From assembly GCA_009809945.1 (NCBI GenBank), contig WTPW01000577.1, forward strand, positions 290,569-354,568: a stretch of 64,000 nucleotides of DNA, written 5' to 3'. Positions 1 to 10,560 of the stretch are shown here, piece by piece (position 1 is the stretch's first letter; each line of letters starts with the position of its first letter). Source of the DNA: Gigaspora margarita (Eukaryota; Glomeromycota; Glomeromycetes; Diversisporales; Gigasporaceae). Below the pieces are notes generated by a model. It saw only the letters and a list, made by a program, of their open reading frames with translations, had not been told where the DNA came from and did not search any database. The position numbers were made by a program, and so were the translations under genes.

Positions 1-240
1 AAATTATAAACCAAAAAAAGTCATTATAAATTAAAAAACAAAGTCATAATAGATAATTTCAATGAAACTTTAGTACTCGTATTGTCAGCTCTCACCAACT
101 ACAAACGTAACTACCAGAAAACTAGGTAACAAACAACCAACTCAACACGAAATCAAGAGATTTAATGACTTTTACTAATATTTCATTTGTTTAAAAGCAA
201 AAGATAAACTTTCCTATATTTTTCTTGCATACCTTATATA
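1..240. other. AT-rich DNA, no gene seen
   Basis: No open frame, repeat pair or recognisable RNA was found here. It ends at the TA that flanks the first MITE. Confidence 0.6.
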
Positions 241-430
241 TGTTGTGCCTCAGATTAAACTTGCGTCAGATTGAATCTGACGCACGTCAGATGACTATCA
301 ATTGACCAGCATTAAATGATCGGCAACAACTGGCCTAAACTAACTGCTAACTTTGCCGTAATTTTACCCTAACCCTAATCCAATTTATGCCGGGTGTCAT
401 CTGACGCAAGGATCGATCTGAGGCACAACA
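241..430. mobile_element. Tc1/mariner-like MITE, 190 bp, TA target duplication
   Basis: The ends are inverted copies: TGTTGTGCCTCAGAT at 241 and its reverse complement ending at 430, followed inward on both sides by a second matching block (CTTGCGTCAGAT). A TA dinucleotide flanks each side (239-240, 431-432), as in Tc1/mariner elements. There is no coding capacity. The core carries a telomere-like ACCCTAACCCTAA tract at 366-378. Confidence 0.85.
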
Positions 431-955
431 TAAACATAACGATATTTGACTTCGACCTTAGTTTTTTTACTTCATAATCGACAAATAATATTTGACTACT
501 ACCACAAACACATATTTTTATGCACCTTAACTGCAAATACGTAATTGTCCCTAACTAAACTCGACCAATATTAACTCGTGATCTAATCGATAATGCGCAC
601 GATCACAATCACATTTCCATACAAGAAACCAATCAAACACGATGAGTATTCGATTTTTTATTTTTTATTTTTACGCCGCCGATTTTTTGATTCCTATTCT
701 TCACAATTCAAGTTAAATTCCACCGTTATACTGCATATTAATATCAAAATTCAAATTTCATAATATAACAAATTTAACCAAAACACATATCATCCAGTAT
801 TATACTAAGTGTGTAACAAATACAACTAAACAACATATACATCTTACAAAATTACACCACCAACGACTTTTCATATTAAAATTATATCATCACGAAGTTA
901 TTTTTACATAAATCTATATAGAAATTTATATTTAAAAATTATACATAGATTTATA
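431..955. other. AT-rich DNA, no gene seen
   Basis: No supported coding frame or repeat was found between the first MITE and the left target duplication of the large hAT nest. Confidence 0.55.
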
Positions 956-1194
956 AACCCAATTAGGGATGGGCACGGTCGGTCACGGTCAGTCATCGGT
1001 CGGTCATGATCGGTTAACCGCTTATGACCGGTTGACCGCGGTCATTCATACGGTTAATGACCGGTTATAGCCGATAAATTATTTACCCAATTATCCAATC
1101 AAATATCCAAATAAGGGGGATGGTACACTGCACAGACTGCCGAAAGAGAAACAAAACACGGCGATTTGCATCACATGATCAATAAAACCGTCGT

Positions 1195-1306
1195 TCATAT
1201 TTCTGGTCAAATTTGCAGATCATTTGACCACATTTAAAGTTGGGTTGTTCTAGATCTGGCCAAATGATCAGCAATTTGACCAGAATTATTAACAATTTGT
1301 TTATTT
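1195..1306 (+). repeat. Palindromic ~100-bp repeat, copy 1
   Basis: GCAGATCATTTGACC and its near-complement GGCCAAATGATCAGC make a hairpin. The same arrangement in the same orientation recurs at 7838-7940. The two copies sit immediately left and right of the 1307-7799 element. Confidence 0.6.
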
Positions 1307-1336
1307 GGACGTCTAAAGCGGACGGTCTACGGGCAC

Positions 1337-3654
1337 CAGGGACGGTGAATAATATCGGTTTGCATTGATTATATGTAAATCGAGATTTTTAGATGAAATC
1401 GTATATAAATCGATATTTTTTAAAATTTATGTCGTGTAACATTGACGGCCAGAATTATAATAATTCTGGCTGAGATTTAGAATTTTGAACAAGTGATTAT
1501 GATTATCATTATCATTTAACACTTTTTTTTTTTATTAAAAAAAAAAAGATGTATACGTATTTCGTAGCAGAACGACCACCATTCCAAAAGCCTTATATCA
1601 AAAAAATTTTTTTATCAAATGCCGCCCAAGCGTGTTACAGCGTACTCTCGTGCGCAAGAATTTCCAGAGGATTTTGTAGTTGACTCTGGTTTTTAATGTG
1701 CCGTTTTTGTTCCCACTCCGTGAATTGGAGAATCAAGGCAAATATTACGGCTCATATCAAGACAAGTGGGCATAAAACAAACAAAAATGCAGCTGCTACC
1801 AAAAAGCAAAAGAGACAACCTACCCTGGATTCCGTCGTTGATGCAAATGAATCAAAAAAGAACACAATCAATGATTTAATTTGCGCATTTATTAAAGCAG
1901 ACATCCCTTTGGAGAAGGTGAATAAGCTTAGAATGTGGTTAAATCAATACTTACGCGAGGGTGGTAATATTCCTTTGGCTAGTACATTGCGTCGTGCGTA
2001 TCTTCCTGGTGTTTTAGAAAACTATTTGGCTACACTCAAGCAAATGTATTCAGGAAAAAGGATTTCAGTGATAGTTGATGAAACTACCGATAGTCGAGCG
2101 CAAAGTGTTGTTAATGTCTTATTCAATTATCGTAGTTTTACAAAATTAGTAGTTGTAGATTTCTTAGAAATAGTCAACAATTCGACAATTGGGCAATTGG
2201 TGATTCGCATTTTGGTTGAATGGAATATTCCATTTGGTTATGTACGTTTAATTGCATCAGATTCCGCGGCATATATGAAGAAATGTGTTCTCAAACCAAT
2301 TATGCCACAAATTATGCATCAAATTTGCTTGGCGCATATATTAAATTTGATTAGGTAGTGTAATAAATAATTAAATTATAATAAAGTTATATATAGTTAT
2401 TAATTAATTTTATGCTATAAATTAAATTTTTTTTTGTTTATATCGTTAATTATGTTTAGCGAAGCATGGGTATCTATTGAGCATTTTACTATAATTCACA
2501 CGCTATTAGCAGAAATAAAAAAAAACATTAGCTCCTGCAAAGAGTCGACGTGCAAGATATGTAACTTTTTTATACCAAAATGGAATCTTGCAACCAACTA
2601 ATATTCCACTACCTAGCGTAACACGGTGGAGTGCATGGTATGAAATGGCCTTTTACGTCGAAGAACATTTACAATTAATTCGGGATTTTTATGTTCAAGA
2701 GCAAAAAGAAGGTGCTTCATCATCGTCGATTGAGAAAATCGTAAACATCCTTACCAACCAACAAGATTATGGGCGTATATATATATATTTGGCATTTATT
2801 AAAAATTATGGTCAGCAATTTGTACGCGACTTAGATTTTTTTCAGACTGAGAATTCGCCTGTATTTCCATTTATCGAAAGTCGTATTGAACAATTGGAAA
2901 ATGCAATTAATACAGGAAGGTCATTGTCAACTTTAATTCAACCAATGTCGGATGTACTTCTTAAACTTAATACACAACCAGATTTATTTTTTCCCATATT
3001 TCAATCTGCTTATCAGGCTGCGTAGAAGAAGTTTGTTGATCATATTAGTAATCATCCTGCGCGAACCTTATTTCAAGAAGCACGAATCCTTGATCCTCGT
3101 TTTATTGCACTTTCTACTATTAACCGTAATATTTCATTATATTCTTGCATTCATGAATTGTCAGATCCTTTAACCAATCTAATTCAAGAATGGGCAATTT
3201 ATTGTAACTTTAATATTGCTACAATTGAGTTTCAAATTTAGATGAATTTTGGACTAAGGTCGCTTATCAGCTACCTTTATTAAGTGAAATCGCATTGAAT
3301 TATATTTGCTGCCTATATCTTCTTGCAGTGTAGAGTGAAGCTTTTCCACGTATAACAAAATTTTAAGTGATGATAGACAAAATCTTAGTGAAGAATCGCT
3401 CCAAGCTCTTACAATGATGTATTTTAATCAATGATTTTAAGGGCCATATTAATGAAATTTTATAAATAAAATTTTATTACAAGTTTGATACGTGCAGTAA
3501 TAATCTTAGTTTATAGCCTTTTTAAATTTTGATCACGTTACACACAATACTTCATTTTAATTGGTTGAACCGGGAATATCGATATAAATCGATATTTGTT
3601 ACCAAATCGATCGATATTTTTACAAAATCAAATCGATATTATTCACCGTCCCTG
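1337..3654 (+). mobile_element. hAT transposon, 2.3 kb, with decayed transposase
   Basis: The termini CAGGGACGGTGAATAATAT and ATATTATTCACCGTCCCTG are flanked by a perfect 8-bp duplication, acgggcac (1329-1336, 3655-3662). It carries a hAT transposase pseudogene on the plus strand. The CAGGGAC terminus plus the ATCGATAT subterminal motif link it to the MITEs at 17053-17395 and 30354-30785, which may have depended on this type of transposase. Confidence 0.93.
1619..3433 (+). pseudogene. hAT transposase pseudogene with BED-type zinc finger
   Basis: The probable start is the ATG at 1619 (MPPKRVTAYSRAQ). A one-base slip near 1693 moves into the frame that gives a BED-like finger: C-x2-C (CRFC), then H-x5-H (HIKTSGH). 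A DDE-type core follows: VDETTD at about residues 125-130 of the second frame, SDSAAYMKK, and the hAT-typical C-x2-H in ICLAHILNL. A likely 105-bp intron with GT/AG ends spans 2355-2459. After a further frameshift near 2525-2590 comes VTRWSAWYEM (2609 onward), then a stop at 3023 with reading continuing beyond it. The C-terminal dimerisation region is recognisable as LPLLSEIALNYI near 3275-3305 and SDDRQNLSEESLQAL near 3366-3412. There are at least four lesions, so it is non-functional. The family call is from the domain order and is firm; lineage within hAT is not resolved. Confidence 0.85.
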
Positions 3655-3662
3655 ACGGGCAC

Positions 3663-4595
3663 GTACCAAATCACGTGATTTTCACTACCGAATATCACGT
3701 GATATTACGTACGTAAGTTGTCGAAGTAGAATTTTTCTTAATTTTTGGATTATAACTACCTATAGAATCAATAAAATTTGGTTAAATAAATTCAACAAAT
3801 TATTAGAATACATTTAAAAAATTTTCATCAATTCTATCAAGTAGTTGTCGAGAAAATTTCACTCAAAGTTTGGAAAATTTTCCACTACCATCTAAGAAAA
3901 TAGCCGCGGAAAAAATCATCTAAACTTTGAACGAAAATTTCTCAATAACTATCTGATAGAATTCGATAGAAATTTTTAAATAACTTATGCAAATTGATAT
4001 AATTCATTTAAAAAATTTTCATCGAATTCTATTGAGTATTTGTTGAGAAATTTTGTTCAAAGTTTGAAAAAAATTTTTATTGTCTCTAAGAAAATAGCCG
4101 CGACAGAAATTTTTCTAAACTTTGAACAAAAAAATTTCTCGAAAACTACTTGATAGAATTCGCTAAAAATTTTTTAAATTAACATATATTTAATAGAATT
4201 TATTTAAGAAATTTTTCAACGAATTCTATTAAGTAGGTGTCGAGAAACTTTCGTTCAAAGTTTGGGAAATTTTTTTCACAGCTATTTTCTTAAGAGACGA
4301 TAGAAAAATTTTCAAACTTTGAACGAAATTTACTTGACAACTACCTGATGGAATTCAATGAATTTTTTTTAAAATGAATTCTGTCAATTTGTTTCTTAAA
4401 AGTTAGTGGAAAATTTTTCAAACTTTGAGTAAAAAATTCCCGACAATAACTTGATATAATTCAATGGAACTTTTTTTAATGAATTCTGCTAATTTGTAGA
4501 ATGATTTAAACAAATTTTTTTATTGAATTATATTAGGCAATTGTTGAGAAACTTTGCCCAAAAATTAAGAAAATTTCTACTTCGACAACTTACGT
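3663..4595. repeat. Alternating inverted repeats of the foldback arm
   Basis: A motif around CAAAGTTTGAAAAATTTT and GAATTCTATCAAGTAGTTG recurs about every 110-130 bp, in alternating orientation, with AAAATAGCCGCG at the turn points (3899-3907, 4094-4102). The block starts and ends with complementary CGTAAGTTGTCGAAGTAG sequences, so it can fold almost end to end. There is no coding potential. Confidence 0.65.
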
Positions 4596-4899
4596 TAGGG
4601 TGTCCAGAATGGTGAAAGCATAATATGTGCAAAATTTACCAAAATTTTCGCATCGCATATGCTTCGCATAATTTGACAAAAAAAAGCACTCAGATCACGT
4701 GGCTGAAATATAATTGGTTGTTGGGAGAAGTTAACTTTATTTGGCAATATTCAGCAATACTTGATTTGTAATTTGGGTAGCAGAAAGTAAATTCTGAATC
4801 TGATGTAGAAAATGAATGAACCAAAATTACGAGCATAGTTGAGGTAAAAATTTTCAGCAAGTGTCCGAAAAATTCTGAAGAATAGAGTTAATTACATAT

Positions 4900-5030
4900 G
4901 GGGACCCCATAGCAAAAGAAGGCAGTGGGCAAAAAAAAATTTTTTAAAAAAAACTCAATTTCTCGAAGAATTAAAGTATTAGGCCACGCAAAGTTGATTT
5001 TTCGTTTTGCATTACCCCCGTCCCATTTTT

Positions 5031-5069
<39 letters not shown>

Positions 5070-5501
5070 TTCCAATTGTGCCAATTGTTCGATTTTTGAC
5101 ATCTATTTTTTCTCACAACGTTAATAATTGAATAAATTCTAAGTGTGGCAAAAAATTTATTCCAATAATTATTTTCATCCAGTGTTACCCGATGGAGACC
5201 TTAATTTCTCGTAATCGTCTGATAGGACTAACAGGAAAAATATGACTGCCGGCCCAATTTTTTGATTCCTTGTTGTGCAAAATGAAAAATTAGCCTTGTA
5301 TAACCTTAAACGTGAACATTATTTAAATTAAAGCTAAAAAAAAAATAAAAAAAAATAAAAATTCTGCCCGTCCGTCCCAAATTTTGAAATCCATGTAATG
5401 CAAAATGAAAAATCAACTTTGCGTGGCCTTAGAAATGCAATTTTTATAAAATTACAAAATCAAAATTTTTTGCCCACTGCCTTCTTTTGCCATGGGGGTT
5501 C
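4900..5501. mobile_element. MITE with GCAAAAGAAGGCAGTGGGC arms
   Basis: GGGGACCCCATAGCAAAAG and GAAGGCAGTGGGCAAAAA at 4901-4938 are mirrored at about 5465-5500. The 447-bp element at 4982 lies inside it. The target duplication is unclear (atat on both sides). A more diverged relative is at 38302-38660. Confidence 0.6.
4982..5428. mobile_element. Harbinger-type MITE, GGCCACGC family, copy 1
   Basis: Termini GGCCACGCAAAGTTGATTTT are complementary at both ends, and the target duplication is TTA (4979-4981, 5429-5431), as for PIF/Harbinger elements. The interior has a second inverted pair (the CAAAATGAAAAATTAGCC type) and poly-T. It is nested in the 4900-5501 MITE. Confidence 0.85.
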
Positions 5502-5517
5502 ATATAGCGTACAATAA

Positions 5518-5949
5518 GGCCACGCAAAGTTGATTTTTCGTTTTGCATTACCCGCTGTCCCATTATTTCAATTTTTTCAATTTTTTTTTTTTTTTTTAGT
5601 ACCAATTGTGCCAATTGTTCGATTTTTGACATCTATTTTTTTCTCACAACATTAATAATTGAATGAATTCTAAGTGTGGCAAAAAATTTATTCCAATAAT
5701 TATTTTCATCCAGTATCACCTGATAAAGACCTTAATTTCCCGTAATCGTCCGATAGGACTGACAGGAAAAATATGACTACTGGCCCAATTTTTTGATTCC
5801 TTGTTGTGCAAAATGAAAAATTAGCCTTGTATAACCTTAAACATGAACATTATTTAAATAAAGCTAAAAAAAAAAAAAAAAAAATCTGCCCGCTATCCTG
5901 AATTTTGAAATTCATGTAATGCAAAACGAAAAATCAACTTTGCGTGGCC
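5518..5949. mobile_element. Harbinger-type MITE, GGCCACGC family, copy 2
   Basis: Same family and internal order as the copy at 4982, with target duplication TAA (5515-5517, 5950-5952). The two copies lie 89 bp apart in the same hAT host element and are nearly collinear. Confidence 0.85.
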
Positions 5950-6134
5950 TAATAAAAATTGCATAATCGATCGCATAATTTTAAATTTATTTCGCATCCA
6001 TTACATAATCAACCTCAGTTCGCCCGTATAATTTACCTCATTGCATTGCATGATCCTGGACACCCTAACTTACGTATGTATATGTTACATGATATTTGGT
6101 GCGTGCAAAATCACATGATTTGGTATGTGCCCGT

Positions 6135-7533
6135 TAGACAAATCTTACGTTTTTGATACTCCTGCACTTACTTTTTTGATACTGATTGACATGAAAATCC
6201 CAGTAAAAATAAGAATTTTCAAAACTTTGAGCGAAGATATCTTGGCAACCATAAGACCAAATTTGGTAAACTTTTTTTAATTGAATTCTATAGCTTCATA
6301 GAATTCAAATAAAAAAAATTTATCGAATTTAGTCAAGTGGTTGTCGAGTTATCTTCGCTCAAAGTCAGAGAAAATCAAAACGCCTATCAAAATAGAAGCT
6401 GCACCAAATTTTTTATCTAACTTTGAGCGAAGATACCTCAACAACCATCTGACCAAATTTGATAAAGCTTTTTTTTGAATTCTATAGCTTCATATAATTC
6501 AAATAAAAAATTTTTATCGTATTTAGTCAAGTGGTTGTCAAGTTATCTTTGCTCAAAGTCAGAACTATCAAAATAGAAGCTGCGCCAAATTTTTTTCTAA
6601 ATTTGAGCGAAGATATCTTGATGACCATCTAACCAAATTTGACAAAAACTTTTTTTATATGAATTTTATAAAGCCATAGAATTCAAATAAAAAGTTTTAT
6701 CAAATTTGATTAGATGGTCATCAAGACATCTTCACTCAAATTTAGAAAAAAATTTGGTGTAGCTTTTATTTTGATAGTTGTTTTGATATTTTTCTAACTT
6801 TGAGTGAAGATATCTTGACAACTACTTGACTAAATTCGATAAAAATTTTTTTATTTGAATTATATGAAGCTATTGAATTCAAAAAAAAAAGTTTTATCAA
6901 ATTTGGTCAGATGGTNGTCGAGGTATCTTCGCTCAAAGTTAGATAAAAAATTTGGCGCAGCTTCTATTTTGATAGGCATTTTGATTTTCTCTGACTTTGA
7001 GCGAAGATAACTCGACAACCACTTGACTAAATTCGATGAATTTTTTTTATTTGAATTCTATGAAGCCATAGAATTCAAGTAAAAAAGGGTTTACCAAATT
7101 TGGTCTTATGGTTGCCAAGATATCTTCGCTCAAAGTTTTGAAAATTCTTATTTTTACTGGGATTTTCATGTCAATCAGTATCAAAAAAGTAAGTGCAGGA
7201 GTATCAAAAACGTAAGATTTGCGCCTGTTAGAGTGTCCAGAATTATGCGATGCAATTGGGTAAATTATGCGATTTTACCAAGGTCAATTATGCGATGAAT
7301 GCGAATTATGCATTTTCTTAATTAGAATTTGTCAATTATGCCAACTTTGCGGAATATTTGAAATTTTTTGCGAAAGTTTTTGGAATTCACACTTTATCTA
7401 AACACATTCTTCCGCCAATCAAATCTCACTCACGTGCCTTTATACTTTTTTTTTTAATTATGCTAAGCATATACAATGCGAAAAATAGTAAATTATGCGC
7501 ATAATTTCGCATCACATAATCCTGGACACCCTA
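6135..7533. mobile_element. hAT-like MITE (TAGRGTGTCC ends) split near its left tip
   Basis: The 8-bp duplication gtgcccgt lies at 6127-6134 and 7534-7541. The right end is CCTGGACACCCTA (to 7533). The body is 7229-7533, starting TAGAGTGTCCAGAATTATG. Only the first four bases lie left of the foldback element that later entered at the junction. Confidence 0.7.
6139..7220. mobile_element. Foldback element, ~1.08 kb, almost wholly palindromic
   Basis: AAATCTTACGTTTTTGATAC then TCCTGCACTTACTTTTTTGA at the left are mirrored exactly at the right (7150-7220). Inside, modules with TTTGAGCGAAGATATC and GAATTCTATGAAGCC alternate in orientation. The flanks gtgcccgttaga (6127-6138) and gcgcctgttaga (7221-7232) match at 10 of 12 positions and look like a long target duplication, of the length typical for MULE or foldback elements. 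One base is undetermined (n at 6915). Confidence 0.75.
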
Positions 7534-7552
7534 GTGCCCGTAGACCGTTCGT

Positions 7553-7795
7553 GTCTAAAGCGGAGACAAATCATGCGATCAACCTGGAGAAGCAAAACAA
7601 GAAATAAATATCTGTCTGCATGCGTGATGCATGATTACAAGATGAAAAAACCTGAAAAATACAAACGGCAAATATGTCAGAAGGCAATTTTGCTTATATA
7701 TATCTATTTAAGACTTAATCTAACCATAATATAGGATACCCTAACCCTAAAGTTAATTGAAAAATTATTAAATATGATTTGCCTCCGCTTTAGAC
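7553..7795. mobile_element. MITE with GTCTAAAGCGGAG ends, 243 bp
   Basis: GTCTAAAGCGGAGACAAATC at 7553 and the complement of GTCTAAAGCGGAGGCAAATC ending at 7795. The terminal 11 bases equal those of the large 1307-7799 element, so it may be a deletion derivative of the same family that replaced the end of that arm. The core has ACCCTAACCCTAA (7739-7751). Confidence 0.65.
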
Positions 7796-7837
7796 GTCCC
7801 CTTATTTGTAATATTCTGTAACCCAAAAGAAACCCAT

Positions 7838-7940
7838 CGCTGTCAATATTGCAGATCATTTGACCAGAATTAATATTGGTTTGTTATAATTCTGGCCAAA
7901 TGATCTGCAAATTTGGCTGGAATTATGAACAAGGTATTTC
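7838..7940 (+). repeat. Palindromic ~100-bp repeat, copy 2
   Basis: Direct repeat of 1195-1306: GCAGATCATTTGACC, then GGCCAAATGATCTGC, with the same spacing and a similar AGAATTAT/GGAATTAT trailer. Confidence 0.6.
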
Positions 7941-7974
7941 TCAACTGGGTTTAAACACCGCCTAAAAAATTTTC

Positions 7975-8559
7975 GGGACACTTGAAGAAGAGTTAACCCA
8001 GTGATTGTCATGAATTATCACCTCGATATAATCACATGGTAATTTTGATTGATTAACAAATCAGGTGATTCATTACGTACACTGTGAAGTGCATCTAATC
8101 TAAAAAAGTGCCTTGTTTTCTGAGAAATACAGTACCAGTTATAAATCAAAAATTTTTATTGGCGCGAATGCAAAAAAAATATGTACAAAAAACCATTTAG
8201 CCACAGCAAAAAAAGTTCTGGTCATGTGACGATTTGCAATTTCAAAACAAATGATCGTTCTAAAGAAAATTAAAAGAAATCACTTATATCTCATAAGAAA
8301 TAACCTTCTGTGCACTAACAAAAAATATTCCTTGATCGATTTTATTATATAAAACACTAATTCCAAACCTAAAATAGACACTAACCCTAACTCTAATCTA
8401 AATAAACTTATCGGTAATTGACCAGAACTTTTTAGTGCGCATTATCAATTTATTACCTGACATTTGTTTACATTTTTATGCCAATCAAAATCACCAAGTG
8501 ATTATATCGAGGGTGATAAATCGTGATAATCACTGGATTAACTCTTCTTCAATCTTCCC
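7975..8559. mobile_element. hAT MITE, AAGAAGAGTTAACCCAGTGA family, copy 1
   Basis: Inverted ends share TTGAAGAAGAGTTAA then CCAGTGATTRTC. The 8-bp duplication aaattttc is perfect (7967-7974, 8560-8567). A second copy in opposite orientation is at 36086-36688. The core contains a telomere-like tract (ACTAACCCTAACTC near 8382) and the AAGGAATA-TTTTTTGTTAG motif shared by several other MITEs. Confidence 0.92.
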
Positions 8560-8638
8560 AAATTTTCAGATCATGTGATATACATTAATTTATATACTCA
8601 TTTATTATTATTGTTCACTTATATCCAGTGATCATTTT

Positions 8639-8828
8639 TCACTGTGAGGACTGTGCACAGCGCACAGAAACCAAATTTTGCGCACATTTTTTTCAGTAGG
8701 TGTGCGGATACCGCACAGAAAAAATTGGCATTTTGTAAATAGTGCGCACAGTTTCAAGCATTTTTTCAGTTATTTTTGTTATTTGCCGCACAGAAAAAGT
8801 TTATGAATTGTGCGGTATCCGCACAGTA
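8639..8828. repeat. Cluster of GCGGATACCGCACAG palindromes
   Basis: GTGCGGATACCGCACAG near 8701 and GTGCGGTATCCGCACAG near 8810, plus GTGCACAGCGCACAG near 8656 and GTGCGCACAG near 8740. These short palindromes are the GC-richest part of the area and may be ends of a small decayed element. No duplication was found. Confidence 0.45.
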
Positions 8829-9186
8829 AATTTTAGTTGAAAATTAACACTCTTATATCATAAAAAGGTTTATTTAAAAATGAAACATATCATTAATTAT
8901 GCAAAGTCACATGATCTGAAAAATTTTTGAGAGACGGGTTGATTTTTCTATTTATCAGATGATACAGATACACCGATATGAATTTTAAGCAATAATTATT
9001 CATTATATTAAGGATTTGGCATCGTCATAATCTTGACCGGTCGGTCAAACCGCTCTGACCGGCTAATATCGGTCACGGTCATTGACTGGTCATGACCGGT
9101 CATGACCGGACCGTGCCCATCCCCAAACCCAATGTAGACTTACATAACATAATTTATGCATAAATGTAATTTTTAAATAATATTTA

Positions 9187-9569
9187 TTTGACAGTTATGT
9201 AACGAAAATTTAAAATTTAAAAATGTATTAAGTAGCCAAATAAGTAAAGTGTTAGAATGAAAATAAAAGTTATAATTAAATTAGGGTTAGAATTAAAGTT
9301 GGCATTAGCTAAAATTACGAGAGGAGAGGAGCATTTTTAATTAAAACTACAACAGGGGTTACCCTAGTAAAATTTTTGAGATATTGACTATTTCTTAAAA
9401 ATATATTTAAATTTTATAATATATAAAGGTTACATAATTATATATGTAAAATTTATTAATATATAACATTTATATAAAATTTTTATCTAAATTTTACGAT
9501 ATATAAGGCCACGCAAAGTTAATTTTTCGTTTTGCATAACCTGGTGTTTCAAAATTCCGGTCGGCGGGT

Positions 9570-9608
<39 letters not shown>

Positions 9609-10190
9609 ATAAAAATTTTATTTTTGTATAATATAATGGTAAATCATTTTTTTAATTTACTGTAAAATAAATATAGTTATATTTATATCTAAAGCTAACG
9701 TAAGTTAATTCTTTGGTTTGTATAATATGGAATCAGAAATTTTTTTTTTTTTATCGGACATATCGGGTAATTCCGGAAAATTGAAGCCATCATCGGGTGA
9801 CACCGGAGAAAAAAATTAAATGGCAAAAATGGAATAATTGGCACAATAGGAATTTTTTTTTTTAAAAAAAATTTTTTTTGGAAAAATTGGGTCGGTGGTT
9901 ATGCAAAACGAAAAATTAACTCTGCGTTATATAAATTTTTATTTAAATTTTATGATATATAAAAGTTATATAATTATAATATTTAAAATTTATTAGGATA
10001 AATCTATTCGTAAAAGAATGTTACGTAACACCTATATTCTATAACTCAAAATTTTACTAGGTAACCCCTGTTGCACTTTTAACGAAAAAATGATCCTCTC
10101 GAAATTTTGTATTAATTTTGATTCTAACTCTAATCTTATCCCTAACTCTAATTCTGATCTTATAGCTGTTACATAACATTCTGTGACAAA
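9187..10190. mobile_element. AT-rich inverted-repeat element with internal Harbinger-type insertion
   Basis: TTTGACAG...TTATGTAAC at the left is mirrored by GTTACATAA...CTGTGACAAA at the right. Further in, ACAGGGGTTACC and TAGTAAAATTTTTGAG (9350-9385) face their complement at 10045-10080. Both arms carry telomere-like TTAGGG-type DNA. TA lies at both edges but this is weak in such AT-rich sequence. Confidence 0.5.
9507..9927. mobile_element. Harbinger-type MITE, GGCCACGC family, copy 3 (right tip lost)
   Basis: It starts GGCCACGCAAAGTTAATTTT after TAA (9504-9506). The right arm (GCAAAACGAAAAATTAACTC) stops at GCGT without the final GGCC. The poly-T stretch is at 9572-9604. Confidence 0.7.
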
Positions 10191-10560
10191 TAGATTTTTC
10201 AATTTATTAATATATAAAATTTATGTAAAAAATTTATTTAGATATTTATTTATAGTATATAAAAGTTATCTAATTATAATACATCAAATTCATAAATATA
10301 TGACATTTACATAAGTCTTTTTTATAAATTTATTTTTATTTAAGTTTAAATAGATTTTACATAAATTTTATATTAAATAATATATAAAAATTAACTGTTA
10401 ACATATTTAATTTTATATAGTAGTCTATATAATATATATGTAAAGTTGTAGATTTATGTAGATTTTATAAAAAAAACAACTTGCTGATGATAACCCTCAC
10501 ATTTTACATAAAATACAAGTTTACAAATATATATATAAATATATATATGTTAATTTTCAA
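10191..10560. repeat. Dispersed AT-rich TTTATATAAA-type repeat
   Basis: Runs such as AAATTTATATATTAATATAT recur here and near 21790-21930, 48380-48890 and 53500-54110. They have no coding capacity and their boundaries cannot be set by eye. Confidence 0.4.

Larger units (their letters stand above)
4596..6067. mobile_element. hAT-like element (TAGGGTGTCC ends), 1.5 kb
   Basis: Ends TAGGGTGTCCAG and CTGGACACCCTA are flanked by a perfect 8-bp duplication, acttacgt (4588-4595, 6068-6075). Removing it restores the foldback arm. It contains three further elements (4900-5501, 4982-5428, 5518-5949) and no transposase. A shorter relative with the same termini ends at 7533. Confidence 0.88.
1307..7799. 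mobile_element. Foldback-type element with long inverted arms, broken by nested insertions
   Basis: The left arm begins GGACGTCTAAAGCGG then CGGTCTACGGGCAC (1307-1336) and continues at 3663 with CACGTGATTT and ACGTAAGTTGTCGAAGTAG. The right arm is the complement: TACTTCGACAACTTACGT near 4579-4595, the continuing part at 6068-6134, GTGCCCGTAGACCGT at 7534-7548 and CCGCTTTAGACGTCC at 7785-7799. The arms read continuously only if the hAT elements at 1337, 4596 and 6135 are removed, so those are later insertions. TTATTT lies beside both ends and may be part of the target duplication. The superfamily is uncertain. Confidence 0.65.
7941..8942. mobile_element. Inverted-repeat element enclosing a hAT MITE
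   Basis: TCAAC, then AAATTTTCAGATCATGTGA once the inner MITE is taken out, is mirrored by TCACATGATCTGAAAAATTT and GGGTTGA at the right end. No target duplication was identified and the superfamily is unknown. Confidence 0.45.
964..9125. mobile_element. Outer hAT-like element of the nest
   Basis: The left end TAGGGATGGGCACGGTC and the right end (reverse complement TGGGGATGGGCACGGTC) are flanked by a perfect 8-bp duplication, aacccaat, at 956-963 and 9126-9133. This is the hAT signature. Subterminal DNA on both sides is rich in GACCGGT and CGGTCA motifs. Little of the 8.2 kb belongs to this element: later insertions occupy about 1307-7799 and 7941-8942, so the original was probably a non-autonomous element below 1 kb. 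Confidence 0.85.

Noticed and set aside
7495-7734. 79-codon plus-strand frame
   Set aside because: It spans the end of one hAT MITE and most of another MITE, so it is a composite of element sequence.
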